From Mangrovivirga cuniculi (lineage in GTDB: Bacteria > Bacteroidota > Bacteroidia > Cytophagales > Cyclobacteriaceae), in NCBI RefSeq assembly GCF_005166025.1, contig NZ_CP028923.1, forward strand, positions 4,404,001 through 4,468,000: a stretch of 64,000 nucleotides of DNA, read 5' to 3'. Each line of letters opens with the position of its first letter. The first letter of the stretch is position 1. The notes below the pieces were generated by a model. It saw only the letters and a list, made by a program, of their open reading frames with translations, made no database searches and had not been told where the DNA came from. Of the stretch, positions 48,529 to 56,620 are shown in pieces. Position numbers and translations under genes: made by a program.

Positions 48529-49590
48529 ATGAGCAACTCAATAGATCAACCAACTTCATTGAAAAGTGATAAAGTATCCTTTGATAATCTTCAAAAATAT
48601 TTAAAGGACACATTAAACATACCCGGCACAGTAGAGGTGAAACAATTTCCAAGTGGTTTTTCCAATCTTACTTACCTTATCAAAACAGAAAATAAAGAAT
48701 TTGTGCTACGGAGACCACCTGTTGGAGCTAATATAAAGTCAGCTCACGATATGAGCAGGGAGTATAAAGTCCTCTCATTATTAAAACCTGTTTATGATAA
48801 AATTCCTGATCCAATTGCTTATTGTGATGATGAAAATATAATCGGAGCTCCTTTTTATTTAATGGAAAGAGTCAAAGGTATTATATTAAGGCAGAAGCCA
48901 CCGGAGGGTATTGATTTAAATGCAGAATTAATGAAGAAGCTTTCTACAAAAACTGTGGATCTTCTTGCTGAACTACATACCATTCCATTAGAAGATGAAC
49001 TTAAAAACTTCGGTAAGCCTGAAGGATATGTACAAAGGCAGGTAGAGGGCTGGATTAAGCGTTACTATAAGGCTGAAACTGACAAAATTGAAGCAATTGA
49101 CGACGTTGTAAAGTGGCTGCAAAATAATATGCCCGATGATCTTGCAGGTACATTTATACACAATGACTTTAAATATGATAACCTGGTATTAAATCCGGAT
49201 AATCTCACAAATGTCTTAGCTGTGCTGGATTGGGAGATGGCCACAGTAGGAAATCCGTTAATGGACCTTGGAACTACATTAGGATACTGGACAGAAATTA
49301 ATGATCCTGATGCGATGAAGTATAATTTAACCTGGATACCCGGTAATTTAAACAGACAGGAATTTGCAGAAAGGTATGCTGAAAAATCAGGTCAAAACAT
49401 TAATAATATTTTATTTTATTATGTTTTTGGTCTTTTTAAGATCGGTGTAATCGTACAACAGATCTATAAAAGATATACTCTTGGCCATACAAAGGATGAG
49501 CGTTTCGCTGCTCTTCCATATGTTTTAAAAGGCTGCACTGATATGGCTACCCGGGCGATAGATCAGAATAAGATTAGTAGTTTATACTAA
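48529..49590 (+). CDS. APH-family phosphotransferase (ACAD10/11-kinase or LvaA-like)
   Basis: This 353-residue protein is an aminoglycoside-phosphotransferase-fold kinase. The nucleotide-binding loop is FPSGFSNLTYLIKTENKEFVLRRPP, the catalytic motif is FIHNDFKYDNLVLNP (Asp and Asn of HxDxxxxN), and the metal-binding motif is VLDWEMATVGNPLMDLG. The sequence from SGFSN to RRPP with VGANIKSAHDMSREYKVLSLL resembles the kinase half of ACAD10/11 and LvaA, which phosphorylate the 4-hydroxyl of acyl-CoA before elimination by the ACAD. It starts 1 bp after the ACAD stop. No LvaB-like small protein was found next to it. Confidence 0.87.
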   Translation: MSNSIDQPTSLKSDKVSFDNLQKYLKDTLNIPGTVEVKQFPSGFSNLTYLIKTENKEFVLRRPPVGANIKSAHDMSREYKVLSLLKPVYDKIPDPIAYCDDENIIGAPFYLMERVKGIILRQKPPEGIDLNAELMKKLSTKTVDLLAELHTIPLEDELKNFGKPEGYVQRQVEGWIKRYYKAETDKIEAIDDVVKWLQNNMPDDLAGTFIHNDFKYDNLVLNPDNLTNVLAVLDWEMATVGNPLMDLGTTLGYWTEINDPDAMKYNLTWIPGNLNRQEFAERYAEKSGQNINNILFYYVFGLFKIGVIVQQIYKRYTLGHTKDERFAALPYVLKGCTDMATRAIDQNKISSLY

Positions 49591-49610
49591 GTTAGAATTT
49601 AACTTAATTC

Positions 49611-49618
49611 TATATTTG
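49611..49618 (+). promoter_or_regulatory. Promoter-like TATATTTG box upstream of the YihY gene
   Basis: TATATTTG is a perfect TAnnTTTG match, 13 bases upstream of the start at 49632, implying a very short leader. No good upstream TTG was found at the usual distance. Confidence 0.4.
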
Positions 49619-49631
49619 AGTAAATTAACCT

Positions 49632-50585
49632 ATGGCTGAAAAATTCAAACTAAAAGATATTTTCAAGTTACTCAAACTGACATATCACGAATGGATGAAA
49701 GATGATGCTTTCGCCAAAGCCGCGGCTGTAGCTTATTATGCAGTCTTCGCACTACCCGGTTTTCTTTTATTGATACTTTACTTTACAGGCTTATTTATTG
49801 AAGAAGAAACGATAACTGGAGAAATCACTGCTCAGATATCCAGTATGATAGGTCCAAAAGCTGCTAAAACTATAGAAACTATTCTAATGAAATCGAAGCT
49901 TGAAGATCAATCTTTTTCCGGAGCTGCAATCAGTATCGGTTCATTATTATTTGGTGCAACCGGACTATTTTTTCAATTACAAAAATCATTAAACAGTATC
50001 TGGGAAGTTGAGAAAAAACCCGAAGCAGGCATATTAAGGATGCTTCTGGACAGAGCTACATCTTTAGGGATTATCATTATTGTGGGTATTTTAATGTTGA
50101 TATCATTAGTACTATCCGCAACAATCAGTATTCTGTCAGACTGGCTTTCGGATACCTTTGGTTCAGATCTTATGTTTTTTACTGTTTCAGGTGAATTTCT
50201 GCTTTCCTTGTTTATACTAACATTACTCTTTGCTACAATTTTCAAAGTTCTTCCGGATGTCGAAATAAGATGGAAAACTGTCTGGATAGGAGCAATTATA
50301 ACTGCATTACTTTTCTCTCTTGGAAAATGGTTGATAGCATTATATATCAGTAATGTAAACCCTGATTCTAATTTTGGTGCTGGAGGAGCTATAATACTTT
50401 TCTTACTGTGGGTCTCCTATTCCTGCCTGATTATATTCTTTGGAGCTGAGTTTACACAGGTCTTCTCGGAAAATTATGGGTATAAATTTAAACCTTCCGA
50501 ACATGCTCAGCGAACCGCTGAATATAAACTGAGAAATCATCATAAATATGAAGATATTAACATAGCACAGAAAGATCAAAAATAA
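49632..50585 (+). CDS. YihY/BrkB-family inner membrane protein
   Basis: This 317-residue integral membrane protein has six predicted helices and the family signature near the N-terminus: AAAVAYYAVFALPGFLLLILYF. Later blocks are GAAISIGSLLFGATGLFFQLQKSLNSIWEVE, ILTLLFATIFKVLPDVEIRWKTVWIGAIITALLFSLGKW and the C-terminal SNFGAGGAIILFLLWVSYSCLIIFFGAEFTQVF. These are diagnostic for YihY/BrkB proteins, once misannotated as RNase BN; their function is unsettled. It is preceded by its own promoter-like box, so it is likely a separate transcript from the lva-like operon. Confidence 0.92.
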   Translation: MAEKFKLKDIFKLLKLTYHEWMKDDAFAKAAAVAYYAVFALPGFLLLILYFTGLFIEEETITGEITAQISSMIGPKAAKTIETILMKSKLEDQSFSGAAISIGSLLFGATGLFFQLQKSLNSIWEVEKKPEAGILRMLLDRATSLGIIIIVGILMLISLVLSATISILSDWLSDTFGSDLMFFTVSGEFLLSLFILTLLFATIFKVLPDVEIRWKTVWIGAIITALLFSLGKWLIALYISNVNPDSNFGAGGAIILFLLWVSYSCLIIFFGAEFTQVFSENYGYKFKPSEHAQRTAEYKLRNHHKYEDINIAQKDQK

Positions 50586-51108
50586 ATGAAGTGCTTTTAT
50601 TGATATCAAAATTTTAAATTTTAAATCCGTCGTAAATACTTCACAATTACAATTAAAAAAATTGTTACTATTATTAGCCATCATGTGTGCTGCAATTGCA
50701 CTACAACCACCCTTCCAGCAATGTAAATAATAGTTTTTATACTTATCTAGTTCATCAATCTATTCTCTGATATCATTTCCCATGATTGAATTGGCAAGGA
50801 GCCTTTGGTAATATTCTGATTCTGTTTTGACATCAGGAACGATACTACCACTAACATTTTAAAGCTCTTTCACCAATTCCAGGGGGAGGCAAAATTGGTA
50901 TATAGAGCCATTGTTGATTTGAAATCTATTCCCTCAATAATATAAAATACTTATTAAATCAATTAATAGAAAAACCTCACCATAATAAGCTTTAATAGTT
51001 ATTAACTACACTATAATTCTAACACCACTTTATTTATAATATTTATTTCAACAACATACTTTATTAAATATTTTATTATATTAGATTAATGAATAATATT
51101 TTTAATTA
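50586..51108. other. Intergenic stretch (523 bases), mostly non-coding
   Basis: This stretch between the YihY gene and the GxGYxYP-like gene is AT-rich. Apart from the minus-strand remnant at 50760-50936 I see no gene, RNA or mobile element. The last 150 bases are especially AT-rich and would be the promoter region of the gene at 51109. Confidence 0.5.
50760..50936 (-). pseudogene. Possible remnant of a degraded exported or peptidase gene
   Basis: On the minus strand one frame reads GNRFQINNGSIYQFCLPLEL, a TAA stop (50859-50861), then NVSGSIVPDVKTESEYYQRL and LANSIMGNDIRE before a final stop at 50760-50762. The composition is protein-like, and GSIVPDV with the preceding LPLEL resembles the end of S41-type C-terminal peptidases. 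A stop lies immediately upstream and the rest of the gene is missing. This could be a decayed gene end or chance. Confidence 0.3.
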
Positions 51109-53151
51109 ATGAAGCAAATAATACTCCTTATACTTATCACCTGGTTCTCTTTAAATATTCATTCACAAACGCATTATGTATTTGATGGCACAGGAAAACC
51201 ACGAAGTGAAAAATTAGCAGCAATGACTGTAGCAGGCCTGGTTAACAGAGATGAACCTAAATTATTTCTGAAAAATGTATTTGAAACCTGGAGCTATAAT
51301 CAAACAGATGAAAAGTGGATAGAAATTTTTGAACAAAATGAAGGTGTTTCCTTTGAGGAGTTAACCAAAATTCAAGATTTATTTACAGTTTTCGAAAATC
51401 AGATAAACGGGGGAATATTTTATAACGATACAGAATGGTACTCTAATTTTCCCGGCCAAAGTATTTTGTGGCAGGGAGAATTCGCTGCAATGCTAGGCGG
51501 ATTATCAAATAGAATTCCGGTACCACTAGATAAAGCTGCTAACTGGGGTTTTCAAGTTGACAATGAGGTTATCTTAACAGGAGTTGAAGGTAATAATTTT
51601 GTTATGAATCCTGACCTTACTCTTAAAAAGTGGCCATGGAATGATTCTACACTTGATGACCGGTATATGTCACTTTTAAATTGGGGGATTGATAACATTC
51701 TTCCTCTTTGCAATCGAAAAAGCTTTTTCATCAGGGAGATAACGGATTGGGCTATTTCACAAAAAATGTTTCAGGTAGATATTGCCGGGGATGTTGCCGG
51801 GTCACCTGATTTCTATACCTTACCAGAAAATAAAGCAGAATTACTTGAACGATTATTTTCGCATTTTAAGTCCAATAACCCGAATAAATTATTTAATATT
51901 TATGGCTGGATGCAACCAGAGCCTCTTGTTCAGTGGTTCTCTATGAATGGTGCAACCTTTCATGAATCGATGCAGGCAAATTTATCCTGGTTTCACTCAT
52001 TTCCTGCCCCTCAGGCTCCAGAAAGAGCGTCACTTGTCGACCCACAAGATCTAACGCTGCAAAAAAAATACTATATTTTATTTATCAGTTCGGAAGGAGA
52101 TGCGGGGAACTGGAATACTGGTTTTCAGGCTGGTGCCTGGCATTCACCGCAACGTGGAAAGTTACCAATTGGCTGGGGATTCAACCTTCATTTTTTTGAG
52201 ACATTTCCCTATCTTGGATATTATTATAATTCAACCGCTACTGAAAATGATGGATTTATATCTGTCATTTCTCCTCTAGGCTATACTTATGGTGATGTTC
52301 TTCCTGAGAACACACTTGAACATGCAAAATCATTATCTGCCAGCAGAGTTGGTGAATTCAATATCAAAACTGCATATGCGTATAAACATTATAACGGACA
52401 GGGGGAATCTGATTACAGGGGATTCACTATTTCGAACAGCTACAAGGTTACCAAAATGGTTGATTTTTATGGTGCATCAAATATCGAAACAACATTTTTT
52501 TTCGAACCTCAATATCCCAGCCAGACTGCTTACGACCGTGATGTGACAACCATTTTCAATCATGTAAATGACAATACATTTTATGGCAACATAACAAATC
52601 TGAATGCTAAAGCTGAAGAAATCTTAAGCAGATTGAAACAACGGGAACCTCCTTATTTTTATCTTGCAGGATATCAACGGTTGGTTAGCGAAAACCCGGG
52701 ATATACTGGAAATGCAGATGTGTCATTAACCGAGCTAAAACGAGTTATTGAACTTATAAAGGCAGACCCTAAAATAGGAGATGCTATAGAAGTAGTAACT
52801 CCTGAAAAATTCAATATTCTATTAAACGCAAATCTTGGTAAAATCAATATCCCTACTGATCCCACAGATTTTATTTTATCCTCAGAATCTGAAACTCTTT
52901 TTTCTAATCTGGATATAATTAATAGAAAGAATACTCTTGAGATAATATATGCTTCAAATACTCAGGTTACCGATGATATAATCATTTATTCTGTTGATGG
53001 CAAAACTATTTATCCAACAGCGAAATTCACTTCTCCCGAAAGTCGTGTTACTAGTATACAGATTTCTACAACGTTATTATCAAAGGGTGTATATATATTG
53101 AAAATCCCAACAAATAAAGGTATCGTTAGTGAAAAGTTCATTAAGCAATAA
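51109..53151 (+). CDS. GxGYxYP-like putative glycoside hydrolase with T9SS sorting domain
   Basis: This 680-residue protein has a signal peptide (FSLNIHSQ) and matches GxGYxYP-family proteins: RSEKLAAMTVAGLVNRDEPKLFL near the start, and SSEGDAGNWNTGFQAGAWHSPQRGKLPIGWGFNLHFFETFPYLGYYY in the centre. The signature Gly-x-Gly-Tyr-x-Tyr-Pro is altered to PLGYTYGD, so it is a divergent member. The C-terminus (about 595-680) is a T9SS sorting domain (YSVDGKTIYPTAKF, GVYILKIPTNKGIVSEKFIKQ). It is expected on the cell surface or outside; the glycan target is unknown. Confidence 0.82.
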   Translation: MKQIILLILITWFSLNIHSQTHYVFDGTGKPRSEKLAAMTVAGLVNRDEPKLFLKNVFETWSYNQTDEKWIEIFEQNEGVSFEELTKIQDLFTVFENQINGGIFYNDTEWYSNFPGQSILWQGEFAAMLGGLSNRIPVPLDKAANWGFQVDNEVILTGVEGNNFVMNPDLTLKKWPWNDSTLDDRYMSLLNWGIDNILPLCNRKSFFIREITDWAISQKMFQVDIAGDVAGSPDFYTLPENKAELLERLFSHFKSNNPNKLFNIYGWMQPEPLVQWFSMNGATFHESMQANLSWFHSFPAPQAPERASLVDPQDLTLQKKYYILFISSEGDAGNWNTGFQAGAWHSPQRGKLPIGWGFNLHFFETFPYLGYYYNSTATENDGFISVISPLGYTYGDVLPENTLEHAKSLSASRVGEFNIKTAYAYKHYNGQGESDYRGFTISNSYKVTKMVDFYGASNIETTFFFEPQYPSQTAYDRDVTTIFNHVNDNTFYGNITNLNAKAEEILSRLKQREPPYFYLAGYQRLVSENPGYTGNADVSLTELKRVIELIKADPKIGDAIEVVTPEKFNILLNANLGKINIPTDPTDFILSSESETLFSNLDIINRKNTLEIIYASNTQVTDDIIIYSVDGKTIYPTAKFTSPESRVTSIQISTTLLSKGVYILKIPTNKGIVSEKFIKQ

Positions 53152-53316
53152 ACTATAGAAGTTGGCTCTTATTTCAGTTACACCGATGAAATAGGTTACA
53201 TATCAAAATTTCAATATACAGTTATTGGAATAGAAAGCAGCTCTATATTTAATCGGAGACTATAATCAATCGAGTTTTATTAGTAATTTAAATAACAAAA
53301 CACTCCGATTGATACA

Positions 53317-54557
53317 ATGAAATACAAATTAACATCGATCACCTTTCTCCTAATAATTATAATCCTATCCTGCTCCAGGGAAAAAGAAAGTAGTGATCAG
53401 CTATTGTCAGACTCTACAAAAGTAAATGCGACATACACCTACCTATCTGATGATGGCATGTATCTGTATGAACTAAATACCCTCAAAGGAGAAAAAAAGA
53501 TAAAGTGATTTTAGTTGAGCGGAATTTTGGTAAAAAGTATTCCCTGAATAAATCTCAATCAGCAAATGGCATTGAATACAGAAGTGATGAGGGGCACCGA
53601 TTTTTAACTTTGGGTGATGAGTTTATCTTTTATCAGGTAAACGAAAAATTATCTTCTGGAAAATTGGTCAAGACAAATCCTGAAGTGGTCAGAAACCCCA
53701 AAAACACAATATATGGCACCTACGTTAGTACGGGTTATCAAAATAAATCTAAAGGAAATGATTGGGTAGCAATTACACTTACCCCAATAAAAGAAAATAA
53801 AATAATGATGTCAGTCAGATCCAGAGCAGACCGAAAAAAGCCAACCTGTACATTTGATGGCCAGTTGGAAATTACTGGGCGCAATCAGCTTAAATTATAT
53901 GAAGATGGGCTTGATGTCACAATCAAAGTTGATGGAGATAGCTTAACAATACTCCCTCAAAATAAAAAATCAGCAGATCGACTCCACTTTTATTGTAGTG
54001 GCGGGGCCTCCTTAAGCGGAGATTATAGTAAAATAGAAGGAAAAGCTGATTCAAGCCAGATTGACAAGACCCAATTCAGCAAATTTCTCAATTATGGTGA
54101 CTATGCTTATTCCGTTACTTTAAAAAATGATACTCTAAGAGTTTTTCCTCTTGGTATTGAATTAAATGAAATGTTTGAAATACATATTCGGGGAGACATT
54201 AAAAAAGCTGAAGTTGGGGATTTAAATAAAGACGGATATCCGGAATTGATTGTAGTTGAAGTGACCAGGAAAACAAATAATTTTAAAAAAATTCACGGGT
54301 ATTCGATCAATAACGGTAAGTCTTTTAGTATGACTGGTGAACTTCCGGACATTACTGATGTCGATTCAATTTCTTACGGTTATCAGGGTGAAGATGAATT
54401 TTCGATAGTTGAAAATTCATTAGTGAGAAGATTCCCAGTTTACCAGGAAAACAATGAGGGATATAATCCGACCGGGTTGATGAGGCAGATACAATATAAA
54501 CTTGTTGATGGCGAGGCGTTACGACAATTTAAAATCGATAAGGTTGTAGAATATTAA
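53317..54557 (+). pseudogene. Lipoprotein with FG-GAP-like motif, split by a frameshift
   Basis: The first frame (53317-53508) has a lipoprotein signal peptide (LIIIILSC) and a short mature part. The second (53505-54557) continues with ILVERNFGKKYSLNKSQSAN, a strand-rich region (GTYVSTGYQNKSKGNDWVAI) and AEVGDLNKDGYPELIVVEV, a calcium-loop motif of the FG-GAP type. At the A7 run 53492-53498 (phase gaA-AAA-AAG) a -1 shift joins them as KGEKKDKVILVERNFG, about 413 residues. I do not recognise a family beyond this. A strong terminator follows directly after the stop. Confidence 0.75.
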
Positions 54558-54561
54558 AAAA

Positions 54562-54586
54562 GGGCAGTTTTTACAAACTGCCCTTT
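54562..54586. terminator. Bidirectional rho-independent terminator
   Basis: GGGCAGTTT (54562-54570) and AAACTGCCC (54575-54583) form a perfect 9-bp stem around TTAC. It has an A6 tract on the left and TTT on the right. It separates the lipoprotein gene ending at 54557 from the minus-strand CsbD gene ending at 54607. Confidence 0.78.
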
Positions 54587-54606
54587 CAATTATACTTTAC
54601 GTGAAA

Positions 54607-54798
54607 TTAAATATTATCTATAAAGTCTTTGACTTCTTCTTTGGTCTTACCGGTTTTTTCCTGAATACGGCCTAGAAGTTGTTCTTCTTTACCTTCTTCA
54701 TAAACCAGTTCGTCATCGGTAAGCTCACCATATTCTTCTTTCAACTTACCTCTTACTTTATTCCAGTTTCCTTTAATTTTATCTTCAGTAGCACCCAT
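54607..54798 (-). CDS. CsbD-family stress protein
   Basis: This 63-residue protein has the CsbD signature IKGNWNKVRGKLKEEYGELTDDELVYEEGKEEQLLGRIQEKTGKT over nearly its whole length. CsbD proteins are small, hydrophilic and abundant under general stress in many bacteria; their mechanism is unknown. It is 54 bp from the DJ-1/PfpI gene on the same strand, and both are stress-associated, so they may be co-transcribed and co-regulated. Confidence 0.93.
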   Translation of the reverse strand: MGATEDKIKGNWNKVRGKLKEEYGELTDDELVYEEGKEEQLLGRIQEKTGKTKEEVKDFIDNI

Positions 54799-54852
54799 AA
54801 TATTTTTATTTTTTTAATTTAAAATCGATTAATTACAATAAACTATTCAAGA

Positions 54853-55416
54853 TTAAATAGTCTTCTGTCTTTCGTGTTTTCCTTCTGCAAATTCTTCAAT
54901 CATCTTATCTATAAAAGCAGGTATATCATCAGGATTTCTACTTGTAGTTAATCCCTGATCTACTACTACTTCTTTATCAACCCATCTGGCTCCTGCATTT
55001 TTTATGTCAGATTTTAATGATGGATAAGATGTCATCTCACGGCCTGTTAATGCACCTGTTTCAATCATTAGCTGTGGAGCATGGCAAATTGCAGCAATTG
55101 GTTTTCCTTTTTCAAAGAATCCTCCCACAAACTCAACAGCCTCATCGTTCATTCTCAAGCTATCGGGATTCATTACTCCACCCGGTAACATCAGGCAATT
55201 ATAGTCATCTGAGTTCACCTCGTTAAGATTTTTGTCAACATCGTACTCACGACTCCAATGGTCATGATCCCACGACTTGACTTTTTTTCCTTTTGGTGCT
55301 ATTACTTCTACATCTGCACCCGAATTCATTAAAGCCTCCATAGGTTTAGTAAATTCAACTTCTTCGAATCCATCTGTTAATAGCACAGCTACTTTTTTAT
55401 TATTTAAAGTTTGCAT
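54853..55416 (-). CDS. DJ-1/PfpI-family protein (type 1 glutamine amidotransferase-like)
   Basis: This 187-residue protein has the DJ-1/PfpI fold: KKVAVLLTDGFEEVEFTKPMEAL at the N-terminus with Glu19, then NCLMLPGG, and the nucleophile elbow AAICHAPQLMIETG with Cys111 and His112. VDQGLTTSRNPDDIPAFIDKMIEEF near the end matches PfpI/YhbO-like members. Family members act as glyoxalases, deglycases or proteases under stress; the reaction is debated. It sits directly upstream of the CsbD gene in a stress pair. Confidence 0.93.
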   Translation of the reverse strand: MQTLNNKKVAVLLTDGFEEVEFTKPMEALMNSGADVEVIAPKGKKVKSWDHDHWSREYDVDKNLNEVNSDDYNCLMLPGGVMNPDSLRMNDEAVEFVGGFFEKGKPIAAICHAPQLMIETGALTGREMTSYPSLKSDIKNAGARWVDKEVVVDQGLTTSRNPDDIPAFIDKMIEEFAEGKHERQKTI

Positions 55417-55681
55417 ATCGATATTTTTTTAATTCGTTAATTCTTTATCAATAAGAATGGAAAAACCATGCCACATTATCAGATTTAAATGTATTTATTG
55501 GGTAAAAAGTGTCGGAATATTATTATAAAGTTCTATAACTTGTTTTTAAAAGGAAATACTAATAATTTATCTATCAAGTTATATAGTTATTCCTTACAGG
55601 GTAGGTTGATTGAGTCTAAACTGTGGATTGAATTGCACAAAAAGAGTGCGTTTAAACAACACTTATATAAAATGTAAGAAT

Positions 55682-56611
55682 ATGGAAATTAAATTAGATA
55701 ACGCATTAACTGTGATAACTAATAAATTAAGCTCATGGTTGGAGGCATTAATTGACCTGATACCAAATATGGTGTTGTCACTTATCATTTTAGTCCTGTT
55801 CATCTTCCTGGCAAAAATGGGTGGTAAACTATTTGATAAGATATTCAGAAAAACTTCAACCAATGAAGTATTGAGAAATCTGTTTTCAACTATTTTATAC
55901 TATACCATAATAGGTTTTGGGCTCTTTATAATTCTTGGTGTTCTGGGTCTGGAAAAAGCATTAACATCTGCACTGGCCGGAGTAGGTATCATTGGTCTGG
56001 CCCTTGGATTTGCCTTTCAGGATATTGCAGCCAATTTCGTATCCGGCATTATTCTGGCTTTCAGAAGACCCTTTCAAGTAGGAGAGGTAGTTGAAATTAA
56101 AGATATCATGGGTAGAATTCAACGTACTAACCTCAGAGTAACTGTTGTTGAAACATTCCAGGGACAGGAAGTTTATATACCCAATAAGGATGTTCTTCAA
56201 TCCAGCATATATAATTATAGTATTCTCGGAAAAAGACGTGTTGACCTGGCCGTGGGAATATCATATGGAGATGATTTGCAGAAAGTAGAAAATCTGGTCA
56301 GTGATGCCATATCAAATATGGAAGGAGTTATTGATCAGGATAATATGATCTTTGATTATTATGAATTCGGTTCTTCATCGATAAATTTTTATATCCGTTT
56401 CTGGGTAAAATATCCGGATCAGCCAGGTTTTTTATCAATGAGACACAAAGCAGTTAAGTTAATTAAGAAAACTTTTGATGAAAATAATATTACTATACCA
56501 TTCCCAATCAGAACACTCGACTTTGGAATAAAAGGAGGTCAAAAACTGTCAGAGATGCCAATTTCAATAACCAGAGGGTCAGAAAACGGGGAATCAAACG
56601 GAGAGAGTTAA
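55682..56611 (+). CDS. MscS-family small-conductance mechanosensitive channel
   Basis: From the ATG at 55682 this is 309 residues. The TTG at 55610 would add 24 residues of low quality and is not supported. It has three membrane helices, the pore-lining TM3 (ALTSALAGVGIIGLALGFAFQDIAANFVSGI) with the Ala/Gly packing pattern, and the beta domain FRRPFQVGEVVEIKDIMGRIQRTNLRVTVVETFQGQEVYIPNKDVL. The channel releases solutes during osmotic downshock. Its stop is one base from the convergent MlaD-like gene's stop; a short inverted repeat (56603-56620) spans both stops. Confidence 0.93.
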   Translation: MEIKLDNALTVITNKLSSWLEALIDLIPNMVLSLIILVLFIFLAKMGGKLFDKIFRKTSTNEVLRNLFSTILYYTIIGFGLFIILGVLGLEKALTSALAGVGIIGLALGFAFQDIAANFVSGIILAFRRPFQVGEVVEIKDIMGRIQRTNLRVTVVETFQGQEVYIPNKDVLQSSIYNYSILGKRRVDLAVGISYGDDLQKVENLVSDAISNMEGVIDQDNMIFDYYEFGSSSINFYIRFWVKYPDQPGFLSMRHKAVKLIKKTFDENNITIPFPIRTLDFGIKGGQKLSEMPISITRGSENGESNGES

Positions 56612-56620
56612 ACTACTCTC
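56603..56620. terminator. Weak hairpin at the convergent stop codons
   Basis: GAGAGT (56603-56608) and ACTCTC (56615-56620) form a 6-bp inverted repeat around the stop codons of the MscS gene (ending 56611) and the MlaD-like gene (ending 56613). It lacks a T tract; it is weak and may act only as a mild bidirectional barrier. Confidence 0.3.

Noticed and set aside
50403-50684. A 93-codon minus-strand frame over the end of the YihY gene
   Set aside because: Most of it is antisense to YihY, and the remainder is low-complexity AT-rich sequence without family features.
55610-55681. An N-terminal extension of the MscS gene from the TTG at 55610
   Set aside because: The added 24 residues lack hydrophobic or family features, and the ATG at 55682 gives a normal MscS N-terminus.
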